From UBA1367 sp040268355 (GTDB taxonomy: Bacteria; Actinomycetota; Coriobacteriia; Coriobacteriales; Atopobiaceae): 64,000 bases of DNA. The position numbers and the translations under genes are program-made. Under the pieces are notes generated by a model that did not search any database, had not been told where the DNA came from, and saw only the letters and a list, made by a program, of their open reading frames with translations. The stretch covers positions 1 to 64,000 of the forward strand of contig JAWRIT010000020.1 of NCBI GenBank assembly GCA_040268355.1, in the 5' to 3' direction. Shown piece after piece: positions 15,736 to 23,588 of the stretch. Position 1 is the first letter of the stretch; every line of letters begins with the position of its first letter.

Positions 15736-16845
15736 ATGCAGACCGACATCGCCATCTCCCAAAACATAGCACGGATGCGCAAGGAGCAGGGATTCACCCA
15801 AGAAGACCTCGCCACGTTCCTCGGCGTGACGAAGGCGTCGGTCTCGAAATGGGAATGCGGGCAGAGCTTCCCCGACATAGCGCTGCTCCCCAGAATCGCC
15901 ACGTACTTTGGCGTGAGCATCGACGAGCTGATGGGCTACGCACCGCAGATGACCAAGGCCCAAGTGCGCGCCACGTACCTGAAGCTCCGAGACGTGTTTG
16001 CGAGCGAGCCCTTCGATGACGCCCACGACGCATGTCGCGAAATCGCGAAGAAGTACTGGTCCTGTCCGCCGCTGCTCGTGCAGCTGGCGGTCCTGTACCT
16101 CAACCATGCCGCCGAGGCTCCCACCGAGGCAAAGCGAGACGCATTCCTGAAGGAGGCCGAGGGGTACTGCCGAAGGACGATGGATTTGGACTCCGACTCG
16201 ACCACCATCCGTCACGCGAACGCGCTCTTGGCCGCCCTCCTGCTCGCCCAGAACAGGCCCGAAGAGGCCGTAGAGCGGCTCGAAGGCGCACTGGATCCGG
16301 CCCTTGGGGAGCGGTCCCTGCTCGCGCAGGCCTACCTCGCCCAGGGGATGGCGGAAGAGGCCGAACGCTGCACGCAGGTGAGCATATTCGAGAGCCTCGT
16401 CGCCCTGATGAACGGCCTGCCGATGCTGGCAAGTCTGTGCGCATCCGACGCTGGGCGCCTGGAGGAGGCGTACGTTCGCACACTCGCCGTCATCGAAGCG
16501 TTCGAGTTCGAGGAGGCGTGGGCGAATTGCCCGGCGGTGTACGCCACCTTTGCGGCGACCTTCGCCGCGGGCGGCAATACGGAGCGCGCATACGAGTGCC
16601 TCGAGCACTACGTACGTGTCGTGGGAAAGATGCAGTTCCCACCGAGACTGCACGGGGACGAGTTCTTCGACAAAGTGGACGATTACCTGGAAGATCTCGA
16701 CCTGGGAGGCAACGCGTCGCGCAACGAAGAGCTGATCAAGAGGTCGGCGATCTCCGGCATCGAGCACAACCCCGCGTTTGCGGGCATAGCCGACGAGCCG
16801 CGCTTTAGGCAGCTGGTCGCTGACCTACGTGGGAGGCTGCAATGA
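15736..16845 (+). CDS. XRE-family regulator with C-terminal TPR-like domain
   Basis: The 369-residue protein has an XRE HTH at 1-65 (NIARMRKEQGFTQEDLATFL, TKASVSKWECGQSFPDIALL, SIDELMGY) followed by about 300 residues of paired helices with TPR-like periodicity (LLAALLLAQNRPEEAVERLE, LLAQAYLAQGMAEEAERC). Rgg/PlcR-type regulators have a comparable layout, in which the helical part can bind peptides, but similarity to those is only architectural. Start: GAGGAGGATTCGC before the ATG at 15736. Its stop overlaps the start of the CPBP protease by four bases. Confidence 0.8.
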   Translation: MQTDIAISQNIARMRKEQGFTQEDLATFLGVTKASVSKWECGQSFPDIALLPRIATYFGVSIDELMGYAPQMTKAQVRATYLKLRDVFASEPFDDAHDACREIAKKYWSCPPLLVQLAVLYLNHAAEAPTEAKRDAFLKEAEGYCRRTMDLDSDSTTIRHANALLAALLLAQNRPEEAVERLEGALDPALGERSLLAQAYLAQGMAEEAERCTQVSIFESLVALMNGLPMLASLCASDAGRLEEAYVRTLAVIEAFEFEEAWANCPAVYATFAATFAAGGNTERAYECLEHYVRVVGKMQFPPRLHGDEFFDKVDDYLEDLDLGGNASRNEELIKRSAISGIEHNPAFAGIADEPRFRQLVADLRGRLQ

Positions 16846-17750
16846 ACACGCAGGCCGCCAGGAAGCGCGTGCTCGTCTTTTTGGCGATCACGTTCGGCAT
16901 CAGTTGGACCTTGCTGATCGCCGGTGGCATCGCGACCGGCTCCTTCGAGGCGGGAGAATCCGCATCGCCCGTCATGCTCGGCATGCTCGTGCTCACGATG
17001 TTCACGCCGCTCGTTGGCGCGCTGCTGGCCAACGCCATCGTGGGGAAGGACGCTCGCATCGACCTCGCGCTTCGACCACGCATCAAGGGAAACGTCAAGC
17101 ATTACCTACTCGCGTGGTTCGGCCCGGCCGTGGTGGTGGTCGCAGGGACCGCCGTGTTCTTCACCGCATTCCCGAGCTGGTTCGACCCACGCGCCGGCTC
17201 GCTCGCCACGTCGCAGCTCGCAGCCGACGCCGGCCAGGTGACGGAGGGCAGGGCTCCCCTGGTCGCGGCGGCGACGGTGGCTTCCGCCGTGCTGGTGGCG
17301 CCGCTCATCAACATGGTCCCCGCATTCGGCGAGGAGGCCGGCTGGCGTGGCATGCTGTTCCCGTCGCTGTGCGAGCGCTTCTCCCCGCGAGATGCTGCGG
17401 TTGTCTCGGGGATCATCTGGGGAGTCTGGCATGCCCCCGCCATCTGCATGGGGCACAACTACGGAATGGCGTACCCGGGCTTCCCCGTGGCGGGCATCCT
17501 CGTGATGGTCCTGCTCTGCACGGCGTTTGGCGCTTGTCTCTGCCGGCTGAGGATGCGTTCGGAAAGTGTCTGGCCGTGCGCGCTCGCTCACGGCGCCTTC
17601 AACGCCGTGGCGAACATAGGCATCGTGCTCTGCGCCGTCGATCCGACCCCGCTCGGGCCGTCCCCGCTGGGTCTTGTCGCAGGCATACCGGTCATCTTCC
17701 TGGGGCTCTGGTGCTTGGTGCGCCTGAGGGATCTGCCAGCGCAGTCATAG
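16842..17750 (+). CDS. CPBP-family intramembrane glutamic protease (CAAX-like)
   Basis: The 302-residue protein has about eight hydrophobic segments. Motif 1 EEAGWRG near 165 (the Glu pair is catalytic), motif 2 WGVWHAP near 195 and motif 3 with His in ALAHGAFNAVANIG near 250 define the CPBP/Abi family. Members cut prenylated or other membrane proteins, mature bacteriocins or confer immunity to them. ATGA overlap with the XRE-TPR gene implies coupled translation. Confidence 0.88.
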   Translation: MNTQAARKRVLVFLAITFGISWTLLIAGGIATGSFEAGESASPVMLGMLVLTMFTPLVGALLANAIVGKDARIDLALRPRIKGNVKHYLLAWFGPAVVVVAGTAVFFTAFPSWFDPRAGSLATSQLAADAGQVTEGRAPLVAAATVASAVLVAPLINMVPAFGEEAGWRGMLFPSLCERFSPRDAAVVSGIIWGVWHAPAICMGHNYGMAYPGFPVAGILVMVLLCTAFGACLCRLRMRSESVWPCALAHGAFNAVANIGIVLCAVDPTPLGPSPLGLVAGIPVIFLGLWCLVRLRDLPAQS

Positions 17751-17877
17751 CTGGCCTCAGACGTCCGAGACCGCGGATCAGTCCGTCGAGGACGCCCCTA
17801 TCACCACAAAACGATCGAGGGTCCTGTCGTATACACTCCACATCCCGGTACCCCACCATTCTTTCCCGAACTCGAAT

Positions 17878-18027
17878 TGAGTACGAAGTCGGCGTCGGGA
17901 TCGCTAAACACACGGCAGAGTAGCCTGTGGAAGTAGAACCCGGCAATCGCCCTGTTGGTGTCCAAGGCGATTCCTTGGCGGCCTGCTTGACCGCCATCTC
18001 CAGCGCGGCAGGCGTCCTGTACCGCAT
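17878..18027 (-). pseudogene. Decayed AbiEii-type nucleotidyltransferase toxin, N-terminal remnant
   Basis: From ATG at 18027 the frame reads MRYRTPAALEMAVKQAAKES, the usual start of AbiEii toxins in actinobacteria. It then loses register; the continuation LDTNRAIAGFYFHRLLCRVF is in another frame, consistent with a one-base deletion near 17960. Similarity stops after DADFVL near 17880, just before where the GG-K nucleotide-binding loop should come, so no catalytic part remains. It begins two bases after the stop of the antitoxin relic. Confidence 0.75.
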
Positions 18028-18029
18028 GC

Positions 18030-18470
18030 TCACCACTTCCAATCCAGCCCTGCGTCGGCCATGAGCCAGAAGAACGCATCAGCGGCCCTCTGCTCGCCCA
18101 TCGCGTCGCGCAGAATGTCCTTGAACCTATCAACGTCGAAGCCCCGCGCCGCGGTTGCGGCATCGGCGAGGGCGCCGGCGATGAGCGATGGGTCCTCGTG
18201 GTCGAGGCGAAGGTCGGCCACCGTCCGCTCGGCCCGGGTGAAGGGGACCCCTCGAAGAAGGAGGTGTCGTTTCGCGAGACGCTACGAACTCCGAACCTGG
18301 CAACCGGGTTCCTCGTGTTGAAGTGTCGGGGGGGCAAGCAGCCTGTAGGGTGAGAGGTGGAAATCACCGAGGCCAAGGATGCTTGCGGCGGTGGTCCCTG
18401 CGACCGCGACTCCGTCCCATGCGGCAGGAAGGATCCTCTCGTGCGAGAGCTTCTCGGGCGCGGTGAGCTT
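18030..18470 (-). pseudogene. Decayed AbiEi-type antitoxin
   Basis: Three pieces in three frames add up to an AbiEi-like protein: ILPAAWDGVAVAGTTAASIL and FHLSPYRLL (frame ending near 18300), then TRNPVARFGVRSVSRNDTSF, then VADLRLDHEDPSLIAGALAD through GEQRAADAFFWLMADAGLDW to the stop at 18030. At least two frameshifts separate them and the N-terminal wing is missing. Together with the toxin relic at 17878-18027 it was a type IV toxin-antitoxin operon. Confidence 0.65.
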
Positions 18471-18505
18471 CCATGAGCCACTACGTCGCAATTGCACAGA
18501 CGGTA

Positions 18506-19453
18506 TCAGTGAAGGTCGAGTCGCAGGTCGACGAGGACGCGGGACAGGTCACCCTGCACGACAAAGGAGCGGTTGCCGAGCTGCGCGGGAGCTGATCCCT
18601 TCGCCAGATTCACCACGCCTAGGCGGGTATTCTCGTGTGCCTGAGCCATGCGCCAGAACGGCAGCGTGATCACTGCGGGCGTCATATCGCCCACACCCAG
18701 GCTCAGGAGCAGCACACGCTTGCCCGACGCCAAGCGCTCACGCACGAAGTCCTGGTAACGACCTAACTCCCCTTGCCAGGCTTCGCCCTGCAGGAAGGTG
18801 TCATCGCGAATCCAAGGCATCATCTGCCAGCCACATTCGGGACAGCGCGGCACCAGATCGCTCGGAACGCGCTGGTCACCGTCTGTTGCGGCAACCATAG
18901 CATTCACCAGCTCCTGGCTGGGGTAGAGATGGTCGTGGCAAGGCTGACTGCACTGGAAGTAGCCCGCATCGCCCTGGAAGCGCGCCACGCGCTCCATGGG
19001 GAAGCCAGCGCGCTCGAACTGTCCGTCCACGTTGGTGGTGATGATGAAGTAGTCCTTCTCCTCCAGCACGGCAAGCAGGTCCCGATAGGCCTGGCCTGCG
19101 GGTGCCTGCTGCATAAACTGCAGGTAGCGCGCGTAATAGGCCCACTGCGACTCAAGCGAGGGATACAGGTAGTAGTAACCCTCCCCCATCGAACGAAAGC
19201 CGTACTTCTTCTTGAAGGCGGCGAACTCGAGATCGAAGACAGGTACGTCGTGGTAGTGGTTGTTGCCGTCAGCGCTCGAGAGGCCTGAACCCGCACCCAC
19301 CACGACGGCGTCGGCCTCTGCGATCTCCTGAGCGAGGCGCTGCACCTGCGAGCGGTACGCTTCGCTGCCCGTTGTCTCTCGACCCCGTGCCGCTTCTTCG
19401 GCATTGGGCTGGAAGAAGCAGAAGCTCTCGGGACGTCCCCCTGCCTTACCCAT
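18506..19453 (-). CDS. Sirtuin-like protein 1 (class M type)
   Basis: The 315-residue protein keeps the sirtuin fold: NAD loop VVVGAGSGLSSADG near 55, NAD-ribose motif TTNVDGQF near 142, and four zinc-type Cys in FQCSQPC and CPECGWQMMPW. The residue at the catalytic His position is Gln (RFQGDAGYFQC), as reported for class M sirtuins, which ADP-ribosylate rather than deacetylate. No macrodomain, GcvH-like or lipoate ligase gene, the usual class M partners, is in the window. GAAGGAG precedes the ATG at 19453, which lies inside the end of the tetR-type gene (8 base overlap). Confidence 0.82.
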   Translation of the reverse strand: MGKAGGRPESFCFFQPNAEEAARGRETTGSEAYRSQVQRLAQEIAEADAVVVGAGSGLSSADGNNHYHDVPVFDLEFAAFKKKYGFRSMGEGYYYLYPSLESQWAYYARYLQFMQQAPAGQAYRDLLAVLEEKDYFIITTNVDGQFERAGFPMERVARFQGDAGYFQCSQPCHDHLYPSQELVNAMVAATDGDQRVPSDLVPRCPECGWQMMPWIRDDTFLQGEAWQGELGRYQDFVRERLASGKRVLLLSLGVGDMTPAVITLPFWRMAQAHENTRLGVVNLAKGSAPAQLGNRSFVVQGDLSRVLVDLRLDLH

Positions 19454-19991
19454 GACGAACTCCTTCGTATCCGGCGGCAATGAAGTCGCGGATAAGCGCC
19501 TGAGCCTGCAAGAACTCTTGCCCGCGCCTCCAGCCCAAAGCCTGGTTCACGGCGAGATTGCCATTGGCGGTAAAGGCAAAGAGGGTCTGCGCATCCCGTT
19601 CGGACAGGCCCGTGCGCTCCATGATGCTGGACACGCCCTCGGCCTCACCGCGCGCCACCACACGCCGTGCGACAAAGGGATAGAGTTCGCGGTCGGTGTA
19701 GAGCAGGCGATAGTCCTCGTTGACCGGAACTCGCTGGCACATGCTCACGGGCGTCGTGCCGTCAAGCATCGGCTCGGCATCAATCGCCTCGTCGACGACC
19801 TCCTCGAGCAGCGCATACTTGTCCTCGTAGTGCAGGTAGAAGGTCCCGCGGTTGATCTCGGCGCGCTTGCAGACCTCAGCCACACTCGTCTTGCCAAAGC
19901 CTCGCTCGTGCAGCAGCTCAAAAAAGGCCTGCTTGATGACCTGCTTGGTATAACGCGTGCGCCGGTCTTCGCGCCTGGGCTTCCCCGCCAT
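19446..19991 (-). CDS. TetR-family regulator of the sirtuin locus
   Basis: The 181-residue protein has a TetR HTH at residues 12-55 (VIKQAFFELLHERGFGKTSV, CKRAEINRGTFYLHYEDKYA) and a C-terminal domain of the TetR_C_33/AcrR-like type. GGGGAGTGGTC before the ATG at 19991 sets the start; an in-frame ATG at 20054 would include the operator region. It is co-transcribed with sirtuin 1 and diverges from sirtuins 2 and 3. The matching elements at 20038-20068 and 20271-20300 are its probable binding sites. Confidence 0.85.
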   Translation of the reverse strand: MAGKPRREDRRTRYTKQVIKQAFFELLHERGFGKTSVAEVCKRAEINRGTFYLHYEDKYALLEEVVDEAIDAEPMLDGTTPVSMCQRVPVNEDYRLLYTDRELYPFVARRVVARGEAEGVSSIMERTGLSERDAQTLFAFTANGNLAVNQALGWRRGQEFLQAQALIRDFIAAGYEGVRHG

Positions 19992-20037
19992 GACCACTCC
20001 CCATATCGACTCTGATCTTGGCTTGATTATAGACAGA

Positions 20038-20068
20038 TGTTCAGATTCCATCAATCTGTTGATCTAAA
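20038..20068. promoter_or_regulatory. Operator element A of the sirtuin locus
   Basis: The element starts TGTTCAGATTC and ends AATCTGTTGA-TC-TAAA; its core CAGATT-N5-AATCTG is a perfect inverted repeat. It lies just upstream of the tetR-sirtuin 1 transcript and recurs as element B at 20271-20300, with 21 of the first 25 positions identical. Confidence 0.7.
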
Positions 20069-20270
20069 GACAGAAAGGGTCACCATGCCAGGGAAAGCAA
20101 GCCCAGACACTCGCAGCTGTTCGCAATGCTCTTCCTACGTCACGCAATGAACAGGGGCGTACATCCGTTGAGGATTTAACAGCTCCGCATCGCTGTCCAT
20201 TTCTGAACAATCCTGAGCAATTGCCTGTTGTGAGCGTCAGTCTTCCTGGGAATATCTATGCATAGACACT

Positions 20271-20300
20271 TGTTCAGCTTCTTTCATTCTGTTGAGTAAA
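20271..20300. promoter_or_regulatory. Operator element B of the sirtuin locus
   Basis: It starts TGTTCAGCTTC and ends TTCTGTTGA-G-TAAA, the same order and spacing as element A. It ends 36 bases before the start of sirtuin 2. An inverted half-site TCTGAACA also occurs near 20202-20210. Confidence 0.7.
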
Positions 20301-20336
20301 ATATGACCGCTTCACCTGGGCCATCAAGGAGGAGAC

Positions 20337-21311
20337 ATGCCACAGGGACAAACCCTTTACGAGGAGCTCGTCAACATGGCGGGCTACAACTACAGCCGCT
20401 ACTATCAGTACTACGCGCAGGGCGGCGTGCCGGTGGAGCTCTCCACGCGCGAGGAGCCCTACAAGGAGCAGATCGCCAAGCTTGCCACCCAGATCCAAGA
20501 GGCGGACGTGATTGTCGTTGGCGCGGCAGCGGGCCTTTCCGCAGCCGGGGGCGGCGACTTCTATTACGGTGACTCCCCCTCATGGCGCGAGCATTTCGGC
20601 AAGTACACCAAAAGGTTCGGCTTCGAGGGTGCCTTCGTGGGCATGCGGCATCGCTGGAAGTCGCCCGAGGAGCGCTGGGGCTTCCTGGCGACCTTCCTGC
20701 ACACCACACAGTCCGCACCGCTACGCAAGCCCTACCTCGACCTGGACGTTCTTGTGCAGGGCAAGGACTCCTTCATGCTCACCACCAACCAGGACACTCA
20801 GCTCGTGAAGCTCTACCCCGAGGACAAGGTCGCGCAGATCCAGGGCGATCACCGTTACTTCCAATGCTCCAAGCCCTGCTGCGACCATCTCTGGGATGCC
20901 GTGGAGCCCGTGAACCAGATGTTTGAGGCCATGGGCGATGGCTTCGAGGTGCCCACCGAACTCATTCCCCGCTGTCCGCATTGCGGTGCCGAGGCCTTCC
21001 CTTGGGTGCGTGGCTACGGCAACCTGCTGGAGGGCGAGCGCTACCACGCCGAGTACGCCAAGGCCGGCACCTTCATCGAGGCACAGCGCGACCGCAAGGC
21101 GCTCCTCCTCGAAATCGGCGTGGGTCGCATGACCCCCATGTTCATCCAGGAACCTTTCTGGAACCTCACGCTCGCCTACCCCCACGCGCGCTACGTCACC
21201 ATCAACAGCGAGCACGCCCTCCTCCCCCGGCAAATCGAGGACAAGGGCATGGCCATCAAAGCCGACATCGCGCAGACGCTGATCGACACGCGCAAGGCAT
21301 TGGGGAGGTAA
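20337..21311 (+). CDS. Sirtuin-like protein 2
   Basis: The 324-residue paralogue shows VIVVGAAAGLSAAGGGDFYY near 58 (NAD loop with GAA in place of GAG), TTNQDTQL near 150 (usual T-x-N-I/V-D-G altered to QDT) and Cys ligands in FQCSKPCC and CPHCGAEAFPW. The catalytic-His position is again Gln (IQGDHRYFQC). Residues 1-45 form a tyrosine-rich extension (MAGYNYSRYYQYYAQGG). GGAGGAGAC lies before the ATG. It forms a bicistron with sirtuin 3, two bases away. Confidence 0.8.
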   Translation: MPQGQTLYEELVNMAGYNYSRYYQYYAQGGVPVELSTREEPYKEQIAKLATQIQEADVIVVGAAAGLSAAGGGDFYYGDSPSWREHFGKYTKRFGFEGAFVGMRHRWKSPEERWGFLATFLHTTQSAPLRKPYLDLDVLVQGKDSFMLTTNQDTQLVKLYPEDKVAQIQGDHRYFQCSKPCCDHLWDAVEPVNQMFEAMGDGFEVPTELIPRCPHCGAEAFPWVRGYGNLLEGERYHAEYAKAGTFIEAQRDRKALLLEIGVGRMTPMFIQEPFWNLTLAYPHARYVTINSEHALLPRQIEDKGMAIKADIAQTLIDTRKALGR

Positions 21312-21313
21312 GC

Positions 21314-22228
21314 ATGGGCAAGACAGACCTGCTTAGCGGCGGCATGACAGCCGAGAAGGTCACACGCATCCGCGAGGTGCTAGACGCCGCCGACCTGGTG
21401 ATCGTGACCGCAAGCAACGGCCTCGACATGAGCGAGGGACTCAATATATTCCGCCCTGACCAGCATTTTATTGAGACATACGGCGACCTTGCAACGGCCA
21501 CCGGCGCCATGAGCATCCTGCAGGGCATGGCCTCACCAGGGATTGCCCCAGAACAGCGCTGGGCCTGGTTTGCCCGCTTCGCCCAGGTGGAGTGGCTTAG
21601 CTACGAACCCACGCCCCTCATGCGCACGGTGCGTGAGCTCGTGGGCGAGAAGGACCACATGGTCGTGACGTGCAACATTGATGGCCGCCTTGCCAAGGTG
21701 TTCGACGAGCAGCGCATCGTTGAGACCGAAGGATCCGTTCGCCAGCTCACCTGCTCTGCACACTGCTGTGACGAGCGCCTTGATGCGACTGAGGCCATGC
21801 GCGCCGCCAATGCAAGGATTGAAGACGGCCGCGTACCCACCGAGCTCATCCCCCGCTGTCCCCACTGCGGTGCCATGCTTACGCCCGCAACAGACGAGAT
21901 GCTTCTCGCCCACCCCGACGGAGAGCTCAGAGAGCGCCTCGCCCTTCTCAACCAGAAGATCGAGCGGGCGCATGGCAAGAATATCGTGGTGCTTGAGCTG
22001 GGCATCGGCGCACGCAACCAAGCCATCAAGGTCCCGACGATGGACCTCGTTGCCACAGAGGAACGTGCCACGTACATCACGTTCAACTACAACGAGGTCT
22101 TCATCCCCAAAACCATAGCCGACCGCTCCATCGGCATCTCCGGCGACCTGGGACACGCCCTCGCCCAGCAGCGCAGACACCCCGATGATGGAAAGCGCAG
22201 AGGACGACGCCCTCTCCATCATGGGTGA
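21314..22228 (+). CDS. Sirtuin-like protein 3, degenerate NAD loop
   Basis: The 304-residue paralogue retains TCNIDGRL near 120 and Cys ligands in LTCSAHCC and CPHCGAML, but the glycine loop reads VTASNGLDMSEG near 30, without GAG, and the catalytic position is Glu (ETEGSVRQLTC). It may be inactive or a regulatory partner of the other two. GGGGAGGTAAGC precedes the ATG at 21314; the longer open frame from 20981 overlaps sirtuin 2 and is not used. Confidence 0.78.
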   Translation: MGKTDLLSGGMTAEKVTRIREVLDAADLVIVTASNGLDMSEGLNIFRPDQHFIETYGDLATATGAMSILQGMASPGIAPEQRWAWFARFAQVEWLSYEPTPLMRTVRELVGEKDHMVVTCNIDGRLAKVFDEQRIVETEGSVRQLTCSAHCCDERLDATEAMRAANARIEDGRVPTELIPRCPHCGAMLTPATDEMLLAHPDGELRERLALLNQKIERAHGKNIVVLELGIGARNQAIKVPTMDLVATEERATYITFNYNEVFIPKTIADRSIGISGDLGHALAQQRRHPDDGKRRGRRPLHHG

Positions 22229-22616
22229 AAGGGCGAAGCTGTGGCAGCCTAAGGTCCAGCTCATCGCATCGGCTGATCCAACAATGCCCAAGGGGCTTGA
22301 CCTCTTGAGCATTTTTCACCCAAACATATCCCCTCACCTGCCTGCGACTCTGCTGCAACGAAGCGATGGCACCGTGGGCCTTCCCCTGGGGAGGTCATAA
22401 CGACTGCCACGCCATGGCGAGGCTTGGAGCCGGACGTCGCAGCAAGCCTCTCGCCGCTGTCGTATCATGTGTCGCGACCACAGAAGGAAAGTCGAGGCCT
22501 CGTGGTTTGAGCGCAGGTGTCCGCTCCTGCGGCTTCCCGGCCATCGGGGCGGCGCACTCTATGCGCGGCGCGCATGCCGGTCTTGCAGCCGGACACGATG
22601 GAGGGGCAACCAGAAC
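22229..22616. other. 388-base intergenic region
   Basis: Between sirtuin 3 and the AraC-type gene I see no supported gene. A short stretch of C-rich/G-rich text near 22378-22398 could form a terminator-like stem for the sirtuin bicistron, but it is imperfect. Confidence 0.4.
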
Positions 22617-23588
22617 ATGAAAGATTGCGCGGACATCCTCAGATCCGTGTGCGCCCAGCTTGGCTTGAGGAAGGCCGATGCGAACCCCTACGAATGCGGA
22701 GAATACCTCGTGGGAAACGGCATCGACGTCACGGGCTACTTCTGGTTCCTCCCCTATGAGCGGCATATCGCCATCTCCACGTGCGATTTCTCATTTTGTC
22801 GGGACGTGGTCGCCAATTTTCCGGAAAAGACCCGCTACATAGCGCTCCGGCTCGAATATGCGAAGCACCTTCCCTCCGGCAGGATCATCGCCTTTCTGGA
22901 GGAGAGCGGCGGCAGCGTGAACGCCCACATGAGACGCGGTATGCGGGTGGCCTACACCGAGGTCATGTACCTTCCGTCGTTCTACCATCAGCACCTTTCC
23001 GAATGCTTCAGCGGATACCCGGAAGAACCGTCGAAGATCCTGCGGGACATGGGCGGCGAGCACAACTGGCCCGCCTCAATGATGACGGTCCTCAATGACA
23101 TCCGCAAAAGCCAGCTCAGCGGCACGGCAAAGGAGCTCTACGTTGTGGCGAAGGCATATGAGCTCATGGCCGTGCTCCTCAAGATGGGCAGCGACCGCCT
23201 TCCAGCTCGAAGCGCCGACTTCGAGAGCGTCACCTCAGCCGTGGAATACATAAACGAGAACTACACGGGAAGCATCGAGCAACGGGACCTCGTCCGCATG
23301 GCGAACATGAGCGCCACCAAGCTCAAGCGCCTCTTCAAGTTGGTCACCGGACTCACCATCACTCAGTACGTCGTGGAGCGCAAGACCGACCTGGCAATGC
23401 ACCTCCTTGCCGACACCGACCTGCCTGTTGCCGACATCGCGCGAAAGTCCGGGTTCAAGACACCGAGCGGCTTCGCGACGTCCTTCAAGCGACAGGTGGG
23501 CATGACGCCCAGGGAATACCGCCTCTCCATGCGTGCGGGCGTCCTGCACAACCCCTCTTCCATCGGCAGCCTCACATTTGACTCGTGA
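22617..23588 (+). CDS. AraC-family transcriptional regulator
   Basis: The 323-residue protein has a C-terminal double HTH at about 215-310: AVEYINENYTGSIEQRDLVR, MSATKLKRLFKLVTGLTITQ, DLPVADIARKSGFKTPSGFA and the closing VGMTPREYRL. The N-terminal 200 residues form an unassigned sensor domain. ATG at 22617 has GGAGGGG 13 bases upstream, rather far; the frame is open upstream without a better site. Its last 17 bases overlap the end of the convergent ABC gene. AraC regulators near YbtPQ/IrtAB-like transporters usually control siderophore uptake, so it probably regulates the next cluster. Confidence 0.82.
   Translation: MKDCADILRSVCAQLGLRKADANPYECGEYLVGNGIDVTGYFWFLPYERHIAISTCDFSFCRDVVANFPEKTRYIALRLEYAKHLPSGRIIAFLEESGGSVNAHMRRGMRVAYTEVMYLPSFYHQHLSECFSGYPEEPSKILRDMGGEHNWPASMMTVLNDIRKSQLSGTAKELYVVAKAYELMAVLLKMGSDRLPARSADFESVTSAVEYINENYTGSIEQRDLVRMANMSATKLKRLFKLVTGLTITQYVVERKTDLAMHLLADTDLPVADIARKSGFKTPSGFATSFKRQVGMTPREYRLSMRAGVLHNPSSIGSLTFDS

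Noticed and set aside
15457..16767. 436-codon minus-strand frame
   Set aside because: Antisense to the XRE-TPR gene, without a ribosome site or recognisable domain.
18506..22228. Thoeris or other sirtuin-based phage-defence system
   Set aside because: These are sirtuin-fold proteins, but no TIR, SIR2-STAND or Argonaute partner is encoded nearby and the TetR control differs; defence remains possible but is not supported.
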